From DATBAX01 sp963762965 (lineage in GTDB: Bacteria; Acidobacteriota; Terriglobia; Terriglobales; Acidobacteriaceae): 64,000 nucleotides of DNA. The stretch lies in NCBI GenBank assembly GCA_963762965.1, contig CAVXME010000005.1:46781-110780 (forward strand). The letters are read 5' to 3'. Below the pieces are notes generated by a model that made no database searches, had not been told where the DNA came from, and saw nothing but the letters and a program-made list of their open reading frames with translations. Positions 26,319 through 36,029 of this stretch are shown here, in pieces. The first letter of the stretch is position 1, and each line of letters begins with the position of its first letter. Made by a program: the position numbers and the translations under genes.

Positions 26319-27218
26319 TCAGCGGCTCGCGCCTGGTTCTCTTTTCATCTCCGGCACGTGTTCTTCCAGCGTTCCCTTCTCCAGCAGATAAGAACCGGGG
26401 CCCTGTTGCCCCCGGATCGTCCGGCAAAATTCGGCGACGATGAATCCCGCCTTCAACGCCTCTGTGAAAGCCCAACGGGTCGCCAGCCGCCATTCACGTG
26501 CTTGCTCAGGGTCTTTTTCTTCGAGAGCACTAATGTCACTGGGGATTTCAATCGCAATGCGTTGACGGGACAAGGCCGCGGAGAGGTCGGTGAGTTTGGG
26601 CTTACCGTTCCCGTTAAACTGTACCAGTGGAAACACCGTGGCAAGCGCGTCCAGCATTTCGGCCCGGTTGCTCTTGCCTTGCAGCCGCGCCTGTACCCGG
26701 TGGCTTGCCAACGGCCACTTTACCCAAAGGCGGTCGGTGCCATTGCGATGTAGAGTGCTCGAAGTCTCTGGACCGTAAAAATCAACTTTGTATGTATCCG
26801 AAACCACGCCCAATTTGTTGAAATTGAGATGCGCATTCTTGCTCTGCAAGGGATCGAATGTCCAGGTGATTTGCTGCACCCGCATGGCCAAGGCCCGCTC
26901 ACGCTGGGCGAACTTGAGTTTGTGGCCTAAATCTGAATCGCGATATTCGGGACGCACTCCCAGCACATGCGAGTGCAACATTAGCTCACCATGTTCCATT
27001 CCCAGGAACCCGAAGGCAAACCCCACCAGCTCAACGCCATCAAAAGCACCAAGCCAAATGCTGCCGGCTTCCCGGGTAGCAATCGCCAGGGTCATGGGTA
27101 TGACATCCAGGTCGGAGAGTTCCCAAATCTCTTTCTCGAGTGCCTGGGCCAGGCTGAGGTCTTCAAAGCTGGTGAGATCGCGGATGGTGATGGCCGATTT
27201 GGGTTTTCGCTCCGCCAC
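26319..27218 (-). CDS. GNAT-like predicted acyltransferase (COG3375 type)
   Basis: 299 residues. The N-terminal half is a GNAT fold: IWLGAFDGVELVGFAFGFLG, then the acyl-CoA binding region HSHVLGVRPEYRDSDLGHKL, with an unusual WTFDPLQSKNAHLNFNKLGV motif characteristic of this predicted family. The C-terminal third (from about 200) is less familiar. The substrate is unknown. First gene of a tight co-directional set with the DCC protein and, slightly further on, acs. Confidence 0.8.
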   Translation of the reverse strand: MAERKPKSAITIRDLTSFEDLSLAQALEKEIWELSDLDVIPMTLAIATREAGSIWLGAFDGVELVGFAFGFLGMEHGELMLHSHVLGVRPEYRDSDLGHKLKFAQRERALAMRVQQITWTFDPLQSKNAHLNFNKLGVVSDTYKVDFYGPETSSTLHRNGTDRLWVKWPLASHRVQARLQGKSNRAEMLDALATVFPLVQFNGNGKPKLTDLSAALSRQRIAIEIPSDISALEEKDPEQAREWRLATRWAFTEALKAGFIVAEFCRTIRGQQGPGSYLLEKGTLEEHVPEMKREPGASR

Positions 27219-27502
27219 TTGATTGCCTTCCCGTAAAGGCGAACAATATACGCGACAAAGGCGGGGCGCGCCAGCTGGTCAAAAAAAGTAAAAGTTTGTA
27301 AAGAAGGGTTGAAGTGCCACAAACGACCCCAGTACCGGAACGGATTCATCGTAAGATAAATGCAGCGGCTCGGGTAAACCAGGACTTAGTCGCTGTCGAA
27401 GGGATAATAAATAGGTATCGGAAACAGGAACGTTCGCGTCCTATCAGCATGTCCCCGACCAGCGCATCAGTTCATTTCCAGAGCTTAGAACGAGGCTTGT
27501 GA
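27219..27502. other. 284-base divergent spacer
   Basis: Between the GNAT-like gene and the efflux operon. AT-rich in its first third (GGTCAAAAAAAGTAAAAG near 27278) and again near 27405. It must hold promoters for both directions; I could not fix one with confidence. No gene or strong palindrome was seen. Confidence 0.45.
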
Positions 27503-28801
27503 ATGATAAAACTTTGCGGCTTAGCGGAGCCGCTGATCCAGCAATCGGGTAGTGAATATAAGCAATTTCGCGCCAGGACTTTGTCGCGACTTTCAATCTT
27601 CGCGTTGGTGCTCACTCTCTGTGGCTTCTGGTTGGGCTGTGGCGGCTCCGATCCCAAGCCAGCCAATGGCAAGGGGAGTGCCGGCCAACCGATGCCAGTC
27701 ACCGTCGCTACCGCCGAACGCCGCGACATGCCCTACTACCTGACCGGACTGGGATCGGTCACCGCTTACTACACCGTGAGCGTGAAAAGCCGGGTGGATG
27801 GCCAACTGGAGGACGTGAAGTTTAAGGAAGGGCAGGTAGTGAAGCAGGGCGAGCTGCTCGCCGTGATTGATCCGCGACCCTTCCAGGTCGCCTTGGAGCA
27901 GGCGCAAGCCACGCTGTTCAAGGATCAGGCTTCACTGCGCGATGCCCAGTTGAACTTCACTCGCTACCAGGGTCTTTTGCAGGATTCCGGCGCCATGTCT
28001 CAGCAGCAAGTGGATACCCAGCGGTCCACGGCCGACCAATTCGAGGGAGCGGTGCGCAACGACCAGGCGGCGATTGATAGCGCCAAACTGAATCTTACTT
28101 ATTGCCACATCACGGCCCCGGTTGGCGGGCGCATCGGGTTGCGGCAGGTTGATCCTGGAAATATCGTCCACGCGGCGGACGCCAACCCCATGTTCATCAT
28201 CACTCAACTTCAGCCCATCGCCGTGCTCTTTACGCTGCCCGAAGATAACCTGCCTGCCGTTTCCCAACACCTGGCCAGCGGGCCGCTTTCGGTGGAGGCT
28301 TACAGCCGGGACGACCAAACCAAGCTAGCCACCGGGAAATTATTGACCATCGATAACGAAATCGATCAAACCACCGGTACCGGAAAGCTGAAGGCTGTCT
28401 TCGACAACAAGGACAACGCTCTCTGGCCGAATCAATTCGTAAATATTCGCCTGCTGTTGGACACCCAGAAGGACAGCACGGTAATTCCGGCGGCCGCGAT
28501 CCAGCGTGGACCGCAAGGCACGTACGTCTTTGTGGCGAAACAAGACAATACCGTGGACGTGCGCCCGGTGACCGTCGCTTTCACTCAAAATAATCTATCT
28601 GTCATCGCCAACGGCTTGTCCCCGAGCGAGGTGGTTGTTACCGATGGGCAGGACAAACTGCAAGCCAACAGTCCCATCAAACCACGCGCCCAGAACCCGC
28701 CGGCAGCCCAGACACCAGCTGCCGGGAACTCGCTGCCCCAGAAATATCCGGGGGGGCAGGCTTCTTCCGGGCACAAGTCTTCAGGAACCACAGCGAAATG
28801 A
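27503..28801 (+). CDS. RND efflux periplasmic adaptor (MdtA-like lipoprotein)
   Basis: Up to 432 residues. The lipobox is FWLGCGG with Cys46; the 46-residue n-region is too long for a normal signal, so TTG at 27581 (LSRLSIFALVLTLCG) is a good alternative start. The order is: a biotinyl-lipoyl half-motif (SVKSRVDGQLEDVKFKEGQV), an alpha-hairpin coil (about 125-200), the second lipoyl half (ITAPVGGRIGLRQVDPGNIV), a beta-barrel, and a Pro/Ala/Gly-rich tail. It links inner-membrane RND pumps to an outer-membrane channel. The stop overlaps the next gene by ATGA. Confidence 0.93.
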   Translation: MIKLCGLAEPLIQQSGSEYKQFRARTLSRLSIFALVLTLCGFWLGCGGSDPKPANGKGSAGQPMPVTVATAERRDMPYYLTGLGSVTAYYTVSVKSRVDGQLEDVKFKEGQVVKQGELLAVIDPRPFQVALEQAQATLFKDQASLRDAQLNFTRYQGLLQDSGAMSQQQVDTQRSTADQFEGAVRNDQAAIDSAKLNLTYCHITAPVGGRIGLRQVDPGNIVHAADANPMFIITQLQPIAVLFTLPEDNLPAVSQHLASGPLSVEAYSRDDQTKLATGKLLTIDNEIDQTTGTGKLKAVFDNKDNALWPNQFVNIRLLLDTQKDSTVIPAAAIQRGPQGTYVFVAKQDNTVDVRPVTVAFTQNNLSVIANGLSPSEVVVTDGQDKLQANSPIKPRAQNPPAAQTPAAGNSLPQKYPGGQASSGHKSSGTTAK

Positions 28802-31800
28802 ATCCGTCGCGTCTGTTCATTCTCCGGCCGGTTGCCACTGCATTGCTGATGGTCGCCATCCTGCTGGTGGGGATCGTTGCCTACTTGCAGCTGCCGGTGT
28901 CCGCTCTGCCGGAAGTGGATTATCCGACCATCCAGGTCATGACGTTCTACCCCGGCGCCGATCCGGACGTCATGGCCTCCTCTGTGACGTCCCCACTGGA
29001 GCGCCAGTTTGGCCAAGTCCCCGGCCTGAGCCAGATGACTTCGACCAGCTCTCTCGGCAGTTCGGTCATCACGTTGCAGTTCAATCTGGACCAAAACATT
29101 GATATCGCCGAGCAGGAAGTCCAGGCGGCGATTAACGCCGCCACGACGTATCTGCCATCCGACCTTCCCAATCCTCCCATCTATAGCAAAGTAAACCCGG
29201 CCGACACGCCTATTCTTACGCTGGCTCTTACTTCCGACACGCTGCCACTCTCGAAAGTTGAAGACCTCGCCGACACCACTCTGGCGCAGAAAATTTCGCA
29301 AGTGACGGGAGTAGGCCTGGTCTCGATCAGCGGCGGCCAGAAACCCGCGGTTCGCATTCAGGCCAATCCTACTGCCCTCGCGTCCTACGGACTCAGCCTC
29401 GAAGACGTGCGCACGGCATTGGCGGCGGCCAACGTGGACCAGGCTAAAGGAACAATCAACGGGCCGCGGCAGTCATTCACCATCAGTGCAAACGACCAAC
29501 TTACGGCCGGAGCCCAATACGGGCCCATCGTGATTGCCTATCGGAACGGTTCGCCGGTGCGCTTGTCCGACGTGGCCACCATCACGGACGGCATTGAAAA
29601 CGTGATGCAGTCTGCGTGGAAAGACCTGACTCCCGCCGTGATCGTAAATATTCAGCGGCAGCCGGGCGCGAACATCATCGGCGTTGTGGATCGCATCCAA
29701 AAGCTATTGCCGCAACTCCAGGCCTCGCTTCCCGGTGCGATTAAGGTCTCCAGTCTTACGGACCGCACGCAAACCATTCGTGCTTCGGTCAGAGATGTTG
29801 AATTTGAATTGATGCTCACCGTTGGCCTGGTTGTAATGGTGATCTTCCTGTTTCTGCGCAATTTGGCGGCGACCGTGATCCCCAGTGTGGCCGTGCCACT
29901 CTCGATCGTAGGCACTTTCGGTGTGATGTATTTGCTGGGCTATAGCCTCAACAATCTCACTCTCATGGCTCTCACCATCTCCACCGGGTTTGTGGTGGAC
30001 GATGCCATTGTCATGATCGAGAACATCGATCGCTATCTGGAAATGGGGGACTCTCCACTCGATGCCGCTCTGAAAGGCGCGGGCCAGATTGGATTCACCA
30101 TCATTTCTTTGACGGTGTCTTTGATCGCCGTGCTGATTCCCCTTTTGTTCATGGGCGATATTGTCGGCCGCCTATTCCGCGAATTTGCCGTGACTCTGGC
30201 CGTCACCATTCTGGTGTCGGCGGCGGTTTCTCTGAGCTTGACTCCCATGATGAGCGCGAAACTGCTCCGCCACCGGGACCCGGCAAAGCGCAGCCGCTTT
30301 TATCAGTCTTCCGAAAGATTCTACGAGCGGGTCATCGCTTTCTACGGCCGCACATTGAAGTTCGTTCTTCAGCATCAGACCATCACACTGCTGGTCACCG
30401 TGGGCACTCTTGTTCTCACACTATTTCTCTACGTAATCGCGCCCAAAGGATTCTTCCCGGTGCAGGACACCGGTCTGATCCTCGGAATCTCCGACGCTCC
30501 CCAGACCACTTCGTTCCCGGCCATGGCCGAGATGCAACAAGCCCTGGCCCGCGTGATCCTGAAAGATCACGACGTCGAGAGTTTGTCTTCCTTCATTGGC
30601 ATTGACGGCACCAACCTGACGCCCAACAGCGGCCGCATCCAGATCAACCTTATTCCCCGTGATAAACGTAACGACACCGCCTCGGACGTCATTCGCCGAT
30701 TGCAACCGCAACTGGCCCAGCAGGTGGAAGGCATCACGCTCTACATGCAGCCGGTGCAAGACCTGAGCGTCGAAGACCGCGTCAGCCGGACCCAATTCCA
30801 ATACTCCATGGAAGACACCGACGCTCAGGAGTTGTCCAACTATTCCGCGCAACTGGTGGACAAATTGCGCACGCTGCCCGAGCTCACCGACGTCGCGACC
30901 GACGAGCAGAACGGCGGACTTCAGGCCGGCTTGATGATTGACCGCGACACTGCTTCCCGCCTGGGAATTCTGCCCCAAGCTATCGACAACACTCTGTACG
31001 ACGCCTACGGACAGCGCCAGGTCTCAACTATTTTCACCCAGCTCAACCAGTATCACGTGATTCTTGAAGTGGACCCGCAATTCCAGCAGAATCCCGGCTC
31101 GCTCAAGGACCTATACGTGAAGTCGGGCACCGGGACGCAAGTTCCGCTCTCAACTTTCACCCACACCCAAACTTCTAATACCACGCTGGCAGTGAATCAC
31201 CAGGGACAATTCCCCGTGGTGACGTTGTCCTTCAACCTAACGCCCGGAAAATCTCTGGGCGACGCTACCAAGGCCATTGCCACGGCAGAAAAAGAAATCA
31301 ACATGCCGGCCAGCGTCCATACGAGCTTTCAGGGCACGGCGGCGGCGTTTCAGAATTCTCTTTCCTCCGAGCCACTGCTAATCCTGGCCGCCATCGTCAC
31401 GGTTTATATCGTGTTGGGAGTTTTGTACGAGAGCTACATTCATCCCATCACCATCCTCTCGACTCTGCCCTCCGCCGGCGTCGGAGCCATCCTGGCGCTG
31501 CTGATCACCGGCAACGATCTCGGTGTCGTTAGCCTGATCGGGATCATTCTGCTGATTGGCATCGTGAAGAAGAACGCCATCATGATGATTGACTTCGCCC
31601 TCGAAGCGGAACGAGTCGAACACAAACCACCGGAGGAAGCAATTTTTCAGGCCTGCCTGCTGCGTTTCCGTCCCATCATGATGACCACCATGGCAGCGTT
31701 GCTCGGCGGTTTGCCTTTGGCTCTTGGTAGAGGCACAGGATCGGAATTGCGTCATCCCCTGGGAATCACGATTGTGGGCGGTTTGCTGGTCAGCCAGCTG

Positions 31801-31917
31801 CTCACCCTGTACACCACGCCGGTTGTCTATCTCTGGTTCGACCGCCTGGCCACGCGATTCGAGCGTTTCAGCCCCGTCCGCGAGGCACACGAGCCTGAAC
31901 CGGCGGCTGGGGACTAG
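28798..31917 (+). CDS. RND-family inner-membrane efflux pump, MdtB-like
   Basis: 1039 residues with 12 expected membrane helices and two large periplasmic loops. Helix 4 contains the proton-relay pair in STGFVVDDAIVMIENIDRYL; the highly conserved SYIHPITILSTLPSAGVGA and GIVKKNAIMMIDFALEAER are present. The N-terminus MNPSRLFILRPVATALLMVA matches MdtB/MdtC proteins. It exports small molecules, drugs or bile-salt-type compounds using proton motive force, as a heteromer with its neighbour in the E. coli paradigm. The adaptor gene is upstream and overlaps it; the second pump follows after three bases. Confidence 0.95.
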   Translation: MNPSRLFILRPVATALLMVAILLVGIVAYLQLPVSALPEVDYPTIQVMTFYPGADPDVMASSVTSPLERQFGQVPGLSQMTSTSSLGSSVITLQFNLDQNIDIAEQEVQAAINAATTYLPSDLPNPPIYSKVNPADTPILTLALTSDTLPLSKVEDLADTTLAQKISQVTGVGLVSISGGQKPAVRIQANPTALASYGLSLEDVRTALAAANVDQAKGTINGPRQSFTISANDQLTAGAQYGPIVIAYRNGSPVRLSDVATITDGIENVMQSAWKDLTPAVIVNIQRQPGANIIGVVDRIQKLLPQLQASLPGAIKVSSLTDRTQTIRASVRDVEFELMLTVGLVVMVIFLFLRNLAATVIPSVAVPLSIVGTFGVMYLLGYSLNNLTLMALTISTGFVVDDAIVMIENIDRYLEMGDSPLDAALKGAGQIGFTIISLTVSLIAVLIPLLFMGDIVGRLFREFAVTLAVTILVSAAVSLSLTPMMSAKLLRHRDPAKRSRFYQSSERFYERVIAFYGRTLKFVLQHQTITLLVTVGTLVLTLFLYVIAPKGFFPVQDTGLILGISDAPQTTSFPAMAEMQQALARVILKDHDVESLSSFIGIDGTNLTPNSGRIQINLIPRDKRNDTASDVIRRLQPQLAQQVEGITLYMQPVQDLSVEDRVSRTQFQYSMEDTDAQELSNYSAQLVDKLRTLPELTDVATDEQNGGLQAGLMIDRDTASRLGILPQAIDNTLYDAYGQRQVSTIFTQLNQYHVILEVDPQFQQNPGSLKDLYVKSGTGTQVPLSTFTHTQTSNTTLAVNHQGQFPVVTLSFNLTPGKSLGDATKAIATAEKEINMPASVHTSFQGTAAAFQNSLSSEPLLILAAIVTVYIVLGVLYESYIHPITILSTLPSAGVGAILALLITGNDLGVVSLIGIILLIGIVKKNAIMMIDFALEAERVEHKPPEEAIFQACLLRFRPIMMTTMAALLGGLPLALGRGTGSELRHPLGITIVGGLLVSQLLTLYTTPVVYLWFDRLATRFERFSPVREAHEPEPAAGD

Positions 31918-31920
31918 CTC

Positions 31921-34900
31921 ATGAGCGTTTCTACTCCCTTCATTAAACGGCCCATCGGAACGTCGTTGCTGACGCTGGCGCTGTTTCTGACGGGAGCCAT
32001 TGCCTTCACGTTTCTACCGGTGGCGCCCCTTCCCCAGGTTGATTATCCGGTCATCCAGGTCTCAGCGGGGCTTCCCGGGGCCAGCCCGGAGACGATGGCG
32101 TCCGCCGTCGCTACGCCGCTGGAACGGCAATTCGGACGAATCGCCGGCGTCAACCAAATGACGTCCACCAGCCAGCTGGGTTCGACCGGCATCGTTTTGC
32201 AATTTGACCTCAACCGCAACATTGATGCCGCCGGGCGCGACGTGCAGGCAGCCATCAACGCTGCGCGCAGCCAGTTGCCTTCGTACATGCCGGGCAATCC
32301 GACTTATCGCAAAGCCAACCCGGCCGATGCACCGGTGTTGATCCTGGCGTTGACTTCGGACCTCATCCCTCGGCCCACCATGTACGACCAGGCCAACTCA
32401 ATTCTTTCCCAGAAACTTGCGCAGGTAAATGGAGTGGGCCAGGTATTTGTCGGTGGAGGCGCGAATCCCGCAGTGCGCGCGGAAGTCAACTCCATGCAGC
32501 TTAACAATCTTGGCCTGGGCCTGGACACCGTGCGCACCGCGCTCGGCTCAGCCAATGCCAACCGGCCCAAAGGCGAGCTTTCCAACGCAGTCAATCAGTG
32601 GACGCTCACCGACAACGATCAAATCAATGCGGCTGATCAATATCGCGGCCTGATCGTCGCCTACAACAAGAGCACCGGCGCGGCCGTGCGCTTGGGAGAC
32701 GTTGCCGACGTTCAGGATTCCGTCGAAGATGTCCATACCGCTGGACTGGCGGCGGGAGCGGGAGTAAATGGCGATGCAAAAAGCGGGCCTCCGAAGGCCG
32801 AACCCGCCGTACTAATCATTATTTTTCGCCAACCGGGCGCCAACATCATCGATGTCGTCGACAGTGTTTATGGGCTCCTTCCTCAGCTTCAGGCTTCGAT
32901 TTCTCCCGCCATCCACCTCTCGGTAGTCATGGATCGCACGACAACTATTCGTGCCTCGGTCCATGACATAGAAGTTACGCTGATTATTTCCATTGTTCTC
33001 GTGATTCTGGTGGTCTTCGCTTTCCTGCGCACGGTCCGCGCCACCATCATCCCTAGCATAGCGGTGCCGCTGTCGCTGATTGGAACTTTTGCCGGGATGT
33101 ACCTGCTGAACTACAGCCTCGACAATCTTTCCCTGATGGCATTGGCCATTTCCACCGGGTTTGTCGTGGATGATGCCATCGTAGTGCTGGAAAACATCAC
33201 CCGCTATCTCGAGCAAGGCATGCAGCCGCTCGAGGCAGCTTTCCGGGGCGCTCGCGAGATCGGCTTCACCGTACTGTCCATGAGCACGTCGCTGATCGCC
33301 GTGTTCATTCCGATTTTGCTGATGGGTGGAATTGTCGGCCGCATTTTCCGCGAATTCGCGGTCACATTGAGCCTCGCGATTGCCGTTTCTCTATTGGTGT
33401 CTCTCACCACCACCCCCGCCATGTGCGCGCAACTTCTCAAGCCGCTGCATGAGGAAAAACACAACCGGATGTACATGTTTAGCGAGAGGGTTTTTGACAG
33501 AATTCTGAATATCTACAAGGTTGCGCTGGGATGGGTGCTGCGTCACCAGCCGCTGATGTTGCTGGTCACGATTCTCACCGCCGTGCTTACGGTCGGTTTG
33601 TACATGATCGTGCCCACAGGATTTTTCCCGCAGCAGGATACGGGACGGCTGACGGGATCGGTACAAGCCGCGCAGGACATTTCCTTCCCTGCCATGAGTC
33701 AAAAGATGACCCAGTTCGTCAATCTGGTCATCAAAGACCCGGATGTGCTGACCATCGTGGGTTTCGCCGGAGGCAACACTGCCCTCAATCAGGGGCGAAT
33801 GTTTATCACCCTGAAGCCCAAGGGCCAAAGAAAGAAGACTGCCGACCAGGTCATCGGCGACTTGCGAAAAAGCCTTTCCGTGGTTCCGGGAGCCACGCTC
33901 TACCTGCAATCGGCGCAGGATCTGAGCACTGGTAGCCGTCAGAGCCAGGCACAATACCAATACACCTTGCAGGGAGAAGACCTGACGGAACTGAATACCT
34001 GGGCGCCTCAACTCTTCCAGAAACTAAAGCAACTTCCTCAATTCCTGACCGACGTGAACACCGACCAGCAAGATAAGGCGCTGGAAACCAACGTGATTAT
34101 TGATCGCGATACCGCTTCCCGACTGGGCATCGCTCCCGCGGACATTGACAATGCACTTTATGACATGTTCGGCCAGCGGCAGGTTTCTACCATCTATTTG
34201 CCTCTGAATCAGTACCACGTGGTGATGGAGGTCGCGCCTGAGTACCAGCAGAGTCCGGACGCCTTGCAGAGCGTTTATGTTCACTCCGCCAATGGGTCGG
34301 TCGTGCCTCTTTCTGCCTTTACTCGCATTGGGCCAGCTAACACTTCGCTGGCGGTCAGCCATCAAGGCACTGCTCCGTCCGTCACTCTGTCTTTCAATCT
34401 TGCTCCCAAAATCTCATTGGGCGATGCGACCAAGGCAATCGACGCCGCGGAAGCTGCGATCAAATTTCCCGCGACGATTCACGGCAGCTTTCAGGGAACG
34501 GCGGCGGCATATCAGGATTCGAAAGCCAGCCAACCGATTCTCATCTTTACAGCCATAGCGACGGTCTACATCGTGCTAGGAATTCTGTATGAGAGCTACA
34601 TTCACCCGATTACCATTCTCTCTACCATTCCTTCTGCCGGGCTGGGCGCAATTCTTGCGCTGCTGATCACGGGAAACGAATTGAATGTGATCGGCATGAT
34701 CGGCATCATCCTGCTGATTGGCATCGTGAAGAAAAACGCCATTATGATGATCGACTTTGCTCTCGATGCCGAGCGTCGCGAAGGCAAATCGCCGATCGAC
34801 GCCATTCACGAAGCCTGCATGATGCGCTTCCGTCCCATCATGATGACGACCATGGCAGCCTTATTGGGCGGACTGCCGCTGGCGCTGGGTACGGGAACCG

Positions 34901-35076
34901 GTTCCGAGCTGCACCGGCCACTCGGCATAACCATCGTCGGCGGACTGATCGTGAGCCAGGCCCTTACCCTGTTTACTACCCCAGTGGTTTACTTGTATAT
35001 GGATCGTCTGCGCGCGGACCCGAAGAAACGCCCTCTCCCTGGACAGGTTATGCCAGCGGCAAGTCAGGCCGACTAA
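31921..35076 (+). CDS. RND-family inner-membrane efflux pump, MdtC-like
   Basis: 1051 residues, paralogous to the preceding gene. It has STGFVVDDAIVVLENITRYL in helix 4 and GIVKKNAIMMIDFALDAER in helix 10/11. A short Gly/Ala/Pro-rich insertion (AAGAGVNGDAKSGPPKAEPA, about residues 278-297) in the first periplasmic part is not seen in its partner. The MdtABC layout predicts a hetero-trimer with MdtB-like subunits. No MdtD, BaeSR or TolC-like gene follows, so an outer-membrane factor must come from elsewhere in the genome. Confidence 0.95.
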   Translation: MSVSTPFIKRPIGTSLLTLALFLTGAIAFTFLPVAPLPQVDYPVIQVSAGLPGASPETMASAVATPLERQFGRIAGVNQMTSTSQLGSTGIVLQFDLNRNIDAAGRDVQAAINAARSQLPSYMPGNPTYRKANPADAPVLILALTSDLIPRPTMYDQANSILSQKLAQVNGVGQVFVGGGANPAVRAEVNSMQLNNLGLGLDTVRTALGSANANRPKGELSNAVNQWTLTDNDQINAADQYRGLIVAYNKSTGAAVRLGDVADVQDSVEDVHTAGLAAGAGVNGDAKSGPPKAEPAVLIIIFRQPGANIIDVVDSVYGLLPQLQASISPAIHLSVVMDRTTTIRASVHDIEVTLIISIVLVILVVFAFLRTVRATIIPSIAVPLSLIGTFAGMYLLNYSLDNLSLMALAISTGFVVDDAIVVLENITRYLEQGMQPLEAAFRGAREIGFTVLSMSTSLIAVFIPILLMGGIVGRIFREFAVTLSLAIAVSLLVSLTTTPAMCAQLLKPLHEEKHNRMYMFSERVFDRILNIYKVALGWVLRHQPLMLLVTILTAVLTVGLYMIVPTGFFPQQDTGRLTGSVQAAQDISFPAMSQKMTQFVNLVIKDPDVLTIVGFAGGNTALNQGRMFITLKPKGQRKKTADQVIGDLRKSLSVVPGATLYLQSAQDLSTGSRQSQAQYQYTLQGEDLTELNTWAPQLFQKLKQLPQFLTDVNTDQQDKALETNVIIDRDTASRLGIAPADIDNALYDMFGQRQVSTIYLPLNQYHVVMEVAPEYQQSPDALQSVYVHSANGSVVPLSAFTRIGPANTSLAVSHQGTAPSVTLSFNLAPKISLGDATKAIDAAEAAIKFPATIHGSFQGTAAAYQDSKASQPILIFTAIATVYIVLGILYESYIHPITILSTIPSAGLGAILALLITGNELNVIGMIGIILLIGIVKKNAIMMIDFALDAERREGKSPIDAIHEACMMRFRPIMMTTMAALLGGLPLALGTGTGSELHRPLGITIVGGLIVSQALTLFTTPVVYLYMDRLRADPKKRPLPGQVMPAASQAD

Positions 35077-35211
35077 AAACAGTCCCCAATCCTGGAATTG
35101 AGACACCCCTCTTCATCACCATTACCTCGGTTACTTGCATGCCACTAAAGTCTCGTCCTACGATCCGCAGGTAAGAACGGCCCGAATGCTTCCGTCAAGG
35201 GTTGGTTCAAG

Positions 35212-36027
35212 ATGTCCAAAGCAGTTGCTGTTAAATCTCTTTTCGCACTATTGCTGTCGAGCGGCGCCATCTCAGCAGCGCAGAGTAATTACCAAGTAGT
35301 TTCCCTGAGCAATGCGGGAACCATCAGTGGGACCGTCAAATGGTCGGGCCCCATGCCTCGCGCGCTGTCTCTTCCCGTCACTAAAGACCCACAAATTTGC
35401 GACCCTGAATCCCATAAGCGGGTGGATTTAGAACGCCTGATCATCGGTCCGCAGGGTGGAGTCGCAAATACCGTGGTTTATCTGAAGAACATTTCCAGCG
35501 GTAAAGCCATGGACGTTCCGGAAAACCGGCGGTCCCTCGACCAGAAGCATTGCCGTTACGAGCCCCACATTCTATTGGTCCCGCAGAACACGCTGCTGCA
35601 AATGAAAAGTTCTGACGCCACTCTGCACACCATTCACATGGATGGCGCCGCCACTTATAACCTGCCTTTTCCTTTCACCAATCAGCCCATTTCCCGCAAC
35701 ATGCCCAACACGGGGCTGGTGAATCTGAAATGCAACGGCGGGCATGTATGGATGAACGCAGAGCTATTTGTAATACCGCATCCGTACTACGCAGTTACGG
35801 ATGAAAGCGGAAAATTTGAGCTCACCGGCGTGCCGCCAGGCGAATATGAAATCGTGGCCTGGCATGAGGGATGGAACGTGGCACGCAATGAAGGGGCCTT
35901 CGACGTTCTGACCGAGAAGAAAGTAGAACGGCCCATCTTTAGCGATCCGCGGACCTGGGAAAAGAACGTGTCGGTCCACCCCGATGCGGCGGCCGCGGTC
36001 AACTTTGTCCTCTCGGACGGAAAATAG
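35212..36027 (+). CDS. Secreted cupredoxin-like protein with carboxypeptidase-regulatory-type domain
   Basis: 271 residues. Signal peptide to about residue 22 (SLFALLLSSGAISAAQS). A beta-sandwich with GTISGTVKWSGPMP, then TLHTIHMDG and LKCNGGHVWMNAELFVIPHP. In related secreted proteins this region reads C-x2-H-x2-M like a plastocyanin copper site; here it is Cys-x3-His-x2-Met, one residue longer. From about 195 a CarboxypepD_reg-like unit follows (YYAVTDESGKFELTGVPPGEYEIVAWHE). A periplasmic or surface electron carrier or structural role is possible; copper binding is inferred. It converges on the GT39-like gene two bases away. Confidence 0.72.
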   Translation: MSKAVAVKSLFALLLSSGAISAAQSNYQVVSLSNAGTISGTVKWSGPMPRALSLPVTKDPQICDPESHKRVDLERLIIGPQGGVANTVVYLKNISSGKAMDVPENRRSLDQKHCRYEPHILLVPQNTLLQMKSSDATLHTIHMDGAATYNLPFPFTNQPISRNMPNTGLVNLKCNGGHVWMNAELFVIPHPYYAVTDESGKFELTGVPPGEYEIVAWHEGWNVARNEGAFDVLTEKKVERPIFSDPRTWEKNVSVHPDAAAAVNFVLSDGK

Positions 36028-36029
36028 AT

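Noticed and set aside
28585..29301. 238-residue open frame antisense to the adaptor/pump junction
   Set aside because: Lies across two real genes; no support.
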